This document shows positions 14,541-18,713 of a DNA stretch of 18,713 nt, piece after piece. The notes below the pieces were generated by a model, which searched no databases, had not been told where the DNA came from, and saw only the letters and a list, made by a program, of their open reading frames with translations. A program made the position numbers and the translations under genes. This DNA comes from MGBC120314 sp051880495. Lineage in GTDB: Bacteria; Bacillota; Clostridia; Lachnospirales; Lachnospiraceae. The DNA is taken from NCBI GenBank assembly GCA_051880495.1, contig JBJEOB010000032.1:1-18713 (forward strand), read 5' to 3'. The stretch's first letter is position 1. Each line of letters begins with the position of its first letter.

Positions 14541-15188
14541 CTATACCCTGAAATAATCCAGCTTTTTCTCGATGAAATGAAAAATAATTGTAAGCAGTCC
14601 GCAGAATACCAGATAAAATACTCCTGAATAGAACAATGGCCAAATTACACCCTTGCTCGCTATGTAATCCTGTGATACCCAGATAATTTCCTGAATTGCA
14701 ATTATTCTTGCAAGTGAAGTATCCTTAACCAGTGTAATGATTTCATTACTCATAGGCGGAACAATTCTCTTTATAACCTGAAGAAGCACTACCTTAAAAA
14801 ATATCTGGTTCTTCGTCATTCCAAGCACCTGTCCGGCTTCATACTGCCCCCTCGGAATTGCTTCGATTCCGCCTCGGAAAATCTCACAAAAATATGCGGA
14901 ATAGTTGATGATAAATGCTATAAATGCCGCATGCATTCTCTGCATTGCGCTCATTCCAAACATTAGTCCCGGCCCGTAAAATACAATGATAAGCTGAAGC
15001 ATAAGAGGTGTTCCTCTTATAATCCATACATAAGTACGGACCAGCCATCTTAATGGTCTGAATCTGCTCATTGAGCCAAACGAAATTAAGAGTCCCAGCG
15101 GAAGCGCAAAAAGCAGCGTTCCGACAAACAACTGGAAGTTTATTGAAAATCCCTCAAACAAACGTTGTGTAACACTAAATAAACTCAT
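14541..15188 (-). CDS. Polar amino-acid ABC importer permease (HisM/GlnP type)
   Basis: A 215-aa membrane permease with about five helices. The N-terminal part, FQLFVGTLLFALPLGLLISFG, is followed by YVWIIRGTPLMLQLIIVFYG (about 53-72), a hallmark of this family. The cytoplasmic EAA-like coupling loop reads EAGQVLGMTKNQIFFKVVLLQ (about 116-136), and PMSNEIITLVKDTSLARII (about 145-163) is also typical. It forms the channel with the ATPase encoded 12 bases downstream. No substrate-binding protein gene accompanies the pair; the gene upstream is unrelated and ends in a terminator, so the binding protein must be encoded elsewhere. AAAGGAG precedes the ATG. No clear promoter was found in the 83-bp upstream gap. 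Confidence 0.93.
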   Translation of the reverse strand: MSLFSVTQRLFEGFSINFQLFVGTLLFALPLGLLISFGSMSRFRPLRWLVRTYVWIIRGTPLMLQLIIVFYGPGLMFGMSAMQRMHAAFIAFIINYSAYFCEIFRGGIEAIPRGQYEAGQVLGMTKNQIFFKVVLLQVIKRIVPPMSNEIITLVKDTSLARIIAIQEIIWVSQDYIASKGVIWPLFYSGVFYLVFCGLLTIIFHFIEKKLDYFRV

Positions 15189-15232
15189 ATGTACTCCTTT
15201 TTACTGTCATTTACCTGACAAAACATTTTCCC

Positions 15233-15261
15233 AAAAAAGACCGCCCGAAGGCGGTCAAAAA
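15233..15261 (-). terminator. Intrinsic terminator with UUCG tetraloop
   Basis: On the minus strand GACCGCC (15256-15250), loop TTCG and GGCGGTC (15245-15239) are followed by six Ts (15238-15233). The cUUCGg loop is exceptionally stable. It closes the operon of the GTPase-NYN, apbE and membrane-protein genes 11-16 bases after the last stop codon, and separates it from the amino-acid transporter. The A-run on the other side gives some bidirectional character. Confidence 0.95.
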
Positions 15262-15271
15262 GCTCAAACAA

Positions 15272-16216
15272 TTATGATACCTTTTCAAAACTGAATTTAT
15301 TTTTTTCTGAACTATAAGCTGCAATCGGAGCACCAATTCCACCGACACATCCCATAAGCATCATCAGGAAAAGGTTGTGGTAATATGTACCTGTCTCCCC
15401 AATTGACACGAAAAACGACTTTGACTCCACAAAACATGTCATAAAGGAAACGCCGTGATAAATCGAATCCTTTAGTGCCGAATACAGGTCAATGGCAATA
15501 TCGAGCCTGAATGCAATATAAGTCATCACAATAGAAATTACACAGCAGATAATAACACTTATCCTGCTAAATTTCTTTGCAAATTTAAGATACATAAATG
15601 ACACGGCAAGACCCATTACAATACCGCTTATCGCAGAAATTCTTCCAAGTCTTGCAATAAGGAGTATTAACAGCACGCCGGCAAGTGAACCGACAAGTGC
15701 TCCAATGGTTCCCAGAATATAATTTTCCGTCTTTTCTGCTTCCACACCCTTATCAATTGACAGCCTTGCACGAAGCTCATCTGCAGACTCGGCAGTGAGA
15801 AATACATATTCACCCTTTACTGAATAAATATCCGTCTCACCCTTCTTTCCCGTTATATCACAGTTAACTGCATTATTTTCAGCAAGCATTCTAAGAAGTG
15901 CCTGTGCTGCTGATACTGCAGTATCCGTATTAGTCTGCAGCTTCATTGCAGGCGTGAATATAATGTCTATTGCATTCTTATTTGCACTTATCTTAACTGA
16001 CTTAGGCAGTGTAACTGAATCAAGCAATGCCTTGTCTGCCGCAGAGCCGTTAATATCAACGCATACTCCGATATGTACAAATTGTGAGCCGTTCATTCTG
16101 ATATCAACAAGCATCTTATAACCCTGCTTCTCGCCGTAAGCAATATTACGTTTGCTGTCGTATTTAAAACCGAATACATCTGAAATTTCTTTAATTACTT
16201 TTTTTATATTAGCCAT
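15272..16216 (-). CDS. Uncharacterised membrane protein with soluble N-terminal domain
   Basis: A 314-aa protein I do not recognise. Residues 1 to about 163 look soluble and mixed alpha/beta: short alternating strands (GYKMLVDIRM, FVHIGVCVDI, VKISANKNAIDIIFTP) and a helix (AVSAAQALLRMLAE), with no signal peptide. Four hydrophobic segments follow: about 166-191, 193-213, 218-241 and 283-302. The last is glycine-rich (MMLMGCVGGIGAPIAAY). The N-terminus would therefore be cytoplasmic. It lies 16 bases after apbE, preceded by GGGAG, and is the last gene before the UUCG terminator, so it is co-transcribed with apbE. No flavinylation motif of the Asp-Gly-x-Ser/Thr-Gly-Ala-Thr kind is seen. Function unknown. 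Confidence 0.75.
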   Translation of the reverse strand: MANIKKVIKEISDVFGFKYDSKRNIAYGEKQGYKMLVDIRMNGSQFVHIGVCVDINGSAADKALLDSVTLPKSVKISANKNAIDIIFTPAMKLQTNTDTAVSAAQALLRMLAENNAVNCDITGKKGETDIYSVKGEYVFLTAESADELRARLSIDKGVEAEKTENYILGTIGALVGSLAGVLLILLIARLGRISAISGIVMGLAVSFMYLKFAKKFSRISVIICCVISIVMTYIAFRLDIAIDLYSALKDSIYHGVSFMTCFVESKSFFVSIGETGTYYHNLFLMMLMGCVGGIGAPIAAYSSEKNKFSFEKVS

Positions 16217-16232
16217 TTTCTTCTCCCGTATT

Positions 16233-17276
16233 TTATTGTACTATATGAACATTATTAAAAGAATCCGAAGGAGTAAATTTCTTCGAAATATTCTTGGTAA
16301 TGTACACTTCTCTGTCCGATGTAACAATTATAAAATCAAAATCATCTTTATTATGCCAATATTTTATGGAATTGTCAATTCCCATAACATAACAGGCCGT
16401 AGACAATGCATCAGCAAGTATTCCGCTGCTGCTTACTATCGTAACGGAGGCAATACCTTTATCGGCAGGATATCCTGTAGACGGATCTATGATATGATGA
16501 TATGTTTTACCCGATGCTTCATCAACAAAAAATCTTTCATAAGCTCCTGAAGTTACAACGGCAAGATTGCTCACCCTCAATGAACCGACGTATTCTTCCG
16601 CATCGTCAAAAGGATTTCTTATCGCAACATTCCACTCTGAGCCGTCAGGCTTTGTATGATATGTCTGTATATTTCCTCCAAGTGTAACAATTGCCGAATC
16701 AATATCATATGCTTCAAATATTTCCATGAGCCTGTCTGATGCATATCCCTTGGCAATACCGCCAAAGTCAATTCCCTGACCGTCTGACAAAACGATTTCC
16801 CCCGAATCCCTGTCAAAACGTATGTTATCGCTGTTGCAGTAATTTAGAACTTCATTTAGTTCGGACTTTGTCGGTACGTTTAATTTACCCTCCGTAAATC
16901 CCCACAGTTTCATTACGGGATAAACCGTAACATCAAATGCTCCATCAGTTTTACTGAAAATATCAAGAGAAAAATCCATAAGCTTCCTGCCGTCCTCCGA
17001 CAGCACCCCGCTGCCGGCTGAATTTATTAACGACACCTCGCTGTTTTCACTCTCAGCCGACAAAAGATTATCAAGCCTTAATATTTCTTCCTTTGCCGCA
17101 CTTACTGCGTCAGCAGATTCTTTACCGTAACAGGTAATGCTCATTATCGTATCCATTGCAATAAACGATGCTTCTGCCTCCCGGCTTTTTAACGCCGGAC
17201 TGCTGCATGAAATACATATAAATGAAGCTGATGCTGCCGTAAATAATATTATTTTTCTTACAATTTTCCCAAACAT
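16233..17276 (-). CDS. apbE: FAD:protein FMN transferase ApbE (lipoprotein)
   Basis: A 347-aa, export-directed ApbE. It uses FAD to attach FMN covalently to Thr/Ser of extracytoplasmic redox proteins such as Rnf or Nqr subunits and FMN-binding-domain proteins. A basic start and hydrophobic segment (4-22) end in CISC (C24 is the likely lipidated cysteine, with an unusual Cys at -3). Family motifs in order: FIAMDTIMSI (about 38-47), IDFGGIAKGYASDRLME (about 169-185), LGGNIQTY, VTSGAYERFF (about 236-245), HHIIDPSTGYPADKG, and ADALSTACYVMG near 290, holding the metal-binding acidic residue. It starts five bases after the upstream GTPase-NYN gene; its AAAGGA overlaps that gene's last codons, so expression is coupled. 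Its flavoprotein client is not in the window. Confidence 0.95.
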   Translation of the reverse strand: MFGKIVRKIILFTAASASFICISCSSPALKSREAEASFIAMDTIMSITCYGKESADAVSAAKEEILRLDNLLSAESENSEVSLINSAGSGVLSEDGRKLMDFSLDIFSKTDGAFDVTVYPVMKLWGFTEGKLNVPTKSELNEVLNYCNSDNIRFDRDSGEIVLSDGQGIDFGGIAKGYASDRLMEIFEAYDIDSAIVTLGGNIQTYHTKPDGSEWNVAIRNPFDDAEEYVGSLRVSNLAVVTSGAYERFFVDEASGKTYHHIIDPSTGYPADKGIASVTIVSSSGILADALSTACYVMGIDNSIKYWHNKDDFDFIIVTSDREVYITKNISKKFTPSDSFNNVHIVQ

Positions 17277-17281
17277 TTTTA

Positions 17282-18713
17282 CTATCCTTTAAGACGTATG
17301 TCCTCTATTATTTTAAATGTCTCATCATCAAGATAATCAAACAGATAATTTCTTTCCTTAAGAGGACGATTGCGCACCTTTTTGTCTATCGTTTCATGAA
17401 TTTCTCCTGCGAGCCGTTTTACATCATCCCAGAAATCCCTCGACGACATCAGGTTACAGCCTGCTCCTCTTATAATAACCTGCTCAACGCCATCCGATGT
17501 CACGACAGTTACATTATATTTATGAGCTATTTCATGTGCCGTTCTCTCAATATACCTGTCAGCCGTTTCTGCCTCTTTGGTGTAGACAACCGAAATATTG
17601 TGATACTTTATCACATCGCCCGGATTACCTTTGACACGGTATGCATCAAATACAAGTATTACCTCATAGTCACGATACCCCTGGTAATTGCACAGCACAT
17701 CCATAAGCACGCTTCTCGATGCCTCAAGGTTATCCTTTAGAAGCGTTTCCAGTTCAGGATTGGCATGAATGACATTGTATCCGTCGACCAGCAGATATTC
17801 TTTAAGTTTTTCCTTTTTTTCATACGTAACGCTTCTTTGCGTTTCTTTCCCGTAAACAACTGCTTCCTTCGTCTTCCTCTTTGCCTCACCGTAAGTTCTT
17901 CTGAATATTTCCTGAAGCTCCCTGTCATCGCTGTATGATATTTTCTGATACTTTTCGTGAATATCCGATTCAAATGACCTGCTTTGCGGCATGGTCTCCA
18001 TCATAAATGGTGCTTCGCTATTATCATCGTCTGAAATGTTTGGCAGATGCATGTAATCCTCCACCATTGTCCAGTCAACCACAAATCCGGCACCATGTGC
18101 GCAAAAGACCGACGAGCACGGATTATCAGTATCAAGTTCAGGATTATAGCCGATTTCACTGATTACCTCCTCAGTGTTGTGACATGGCAGATATCCGTAA
18201 AATTCAAGCGAAATACTGCCCTTACCGTGCGTATATCCGCGAAATTCCTTCTGATACTCATTTAACAGCAAAACAGGAGCAATACCTGTAATCACTGCAT
18301 CCGAGCCTTCCATCACCGGCGGTTTAAACTGTGCCTTCATTCCGTCAAGATCCGTAAGTGCACGTCCAACATTTTCAGAAGGTACTAAAAGTGTGAATGA
18401 ATAATAAGGCTCAAGCAGGACACTTTCAGCCTTCATAAGCCCATGTCTTACAGCCCTGTATGTCGCCTGCCTGAAATCTCCGCCTTCTGTATGCTTTATG
18501 TGTGCCTTCCCGTTAACAAGCGTTATTTTCATATCAGTTACAGGCGAACCGGTCAGCACGCCCATGTGCTCCTTTTCCGACAAATGTGTCAGAATGAGTC
18601 TCTGCCAGTTCTTACTTAGCACATCTTCGCTCACATCCGACGCAAATGTAAGTCCGCTTCCCGGTTCCGACAGTTCAAGCAGCAGATGGACTTCCGCATA
18701 GTGGCGCAGCGGT
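17282..18713 (-). CDS. EF-G/TetM-like translational GTPase fused to a YacP/Rae1-type NYN nuclease (5' end off window)
   Basis: The reading frame stays open to the window edge, so the visible 476 residues are the C-terminal part of a larger protein; the GTPase domain would lie outside. Visible residues 1 to about 200 match domains IV and V of ribosomal-protection/EF-G proteins (HYAEVHLLLEL, FASDVSEDVLSKNWQRLILT, VLTGSPVTDMKITL, LLEPYYSFTLLVP, FRGYTHGKGSISLEFYGYLPC). A Cys/His-containing segment (SSVFCAHGAGFVVDW) and a charged linker follow. From about 306 comes an NYN domain close to YacP/Rae1: LLVDGYNVIH (D310), ILVFDAYRVKG (D356), YTKEAETADRYIE (D385), TSDGVEQ (D407), all acidic positions kept. 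The TetM loop YSPVSTPADFR is replaced by KHTEGGDFR, so tetracycline resistance is unlikely. It is the first visible gene of the apbE operon. An A-site mRNA-cleavage role is inference. Confidence 0.85.
   Translation of the reverse strand, partial: PLRHYAEVHLLLELSEPGSGLTFASDVSEDVLSKNWQRLILTHLSEKEHMGVLTGSPVTDMKITLVNGKAHIKHTEGGDFRQATYRAVRHGLMKAESVLLEPYYSFTLLVPSENVGRALTDLDGMKAQFKPPVMEGSDAVITGIAPVLLLNEYQKEFRGYTHGKGSISLEFYGYLPCHNTEEVISEIGYNPELDTDNPCSSVFCAHGAGFVVDWTMVEDYMHLPNISDDDNSEAPFMMETMPQSRSFESDIHEKYQKISYSDDRELQEIFRRTYGEAKRKTKEAVVYGKETQRSVTYEKKEKLKEYLLVDGYNVIHANPELETLLKDNLEASRSVLMDVLCNYQGYRDYEVILVFDAYRVKGNPGDVIKYHNISVVYTKEAETADRYIERTAHEIAHKYNVTVVTSDGVEQVIIRGAGCNLMSSRDFWDDVKRLAGEIHETIDKKVRNRPLKERNYLFDYLDDETFKIIEDIRLKG

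Noticed and set aside
17282..17800. NYN/PIN-like domain as a toxin of a toxin-antitoxin pair
   Set aside because: It is in frame with a large translational-factor domain, has no small antitoxin partner, and matches YacP rather than VapC-type toxins.
17282..18634. GTG at 18634 as the true start, giving a complete 450-aa protein
   Set aside because: The frame remains open upstream to the window edge, and the 26 extra residues (PLRHYAEVHLLLEL and onward) continue the EF-G/TetM domain IV homology. The gene is 5'-truncated by the window.
17282..18713. Tetracycline-resistance gene call for the TetM-like protein
   Set aside because: The loop III residues that mark genuine ribosomal-protection proteins (YSPVS) are replaced, and an NYN nuclease domain is appended. 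No mobile-element context is present.

Overview
The window reads as a chromosomal segment of a low-to-moderate GC Gram-positive anaerobe, most likely a member of the Lachnospiraceae (Clostridia). Reasons: strong AGGAGG-type ribosome binding sites; near-consensus sigma-A promoters; lipoprotein-type ApbE; a MarR plus heterodimeric ABC exporter operon; a FolD/FchA pair; and an EF-G/TetM-like protein fused to a YacP-type NYN nuclease, a combination I associate with this family. The assignment is by family resemblance only. Nearly everything is on the minus strand; the exceptions are a cyclic-di-GMP synthase gene (3117-5336) and a small membrane protein gene (11242-11607). No rRNA, tRNA, CRISPR, transposase or phage gene was seen.

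Layout by coordinate. 1-2965 (-): a FecBCD/BtuFCD-type metal-chelate importer (binding protein, permease, ATPase), with a further gene apparently starting at the left edge. 3117-5336 (+): a TraX-like / multi-TM / GGDEF fusion with its own promoter. 5341-6840 (-): fchA-folD, one-carbon folate metabolism. 6914-11050 (-): MarR regulator and a two-subunit ABC exporter. 11242-11607 (+): a DUF4282-type membrane protein behind a perfect-consensus promoter; it shares a bidirectional terminator with the DUF368 gene (11676-12560, -). A 330-bp gap then carries a 124-bp near-perfect inverted-repeat element. 12891-13742 (-): manganese exporter mntP under a yybP-ykoY manganese riboswitch with promoter and terminator. 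13746-15188 (-): a polar amino-acid ABC permease and ATPase with no binding protein. 15272-18713 (-): a three-gene operon (translational GTPase-NYN fusion, apbE, unknown membrane protein) ended by a UUCG-loop terminator; the first gene runs off the right edge.

Most noteworthy. (1) The partial gene at the right edge joins an EF-G/ribosomal-protection-type C-terminus to a Rae1/YacP-like endoribonuclease domain. Both halves belong to families that act at the ribosomal A site, suggesting a one-polypeptide ribosome-targeted mRNA-cleavage factor. (2) FolD appears to have lost two of the residues needed for its cyclohydrolase half-reaction while sitting beside fchA, which can supply that activity, implying a division of labour. 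(3) The TraX-GGDEF fusion. (4) The unexplained inverted-repeat element between the DUF368 gene and mntP.
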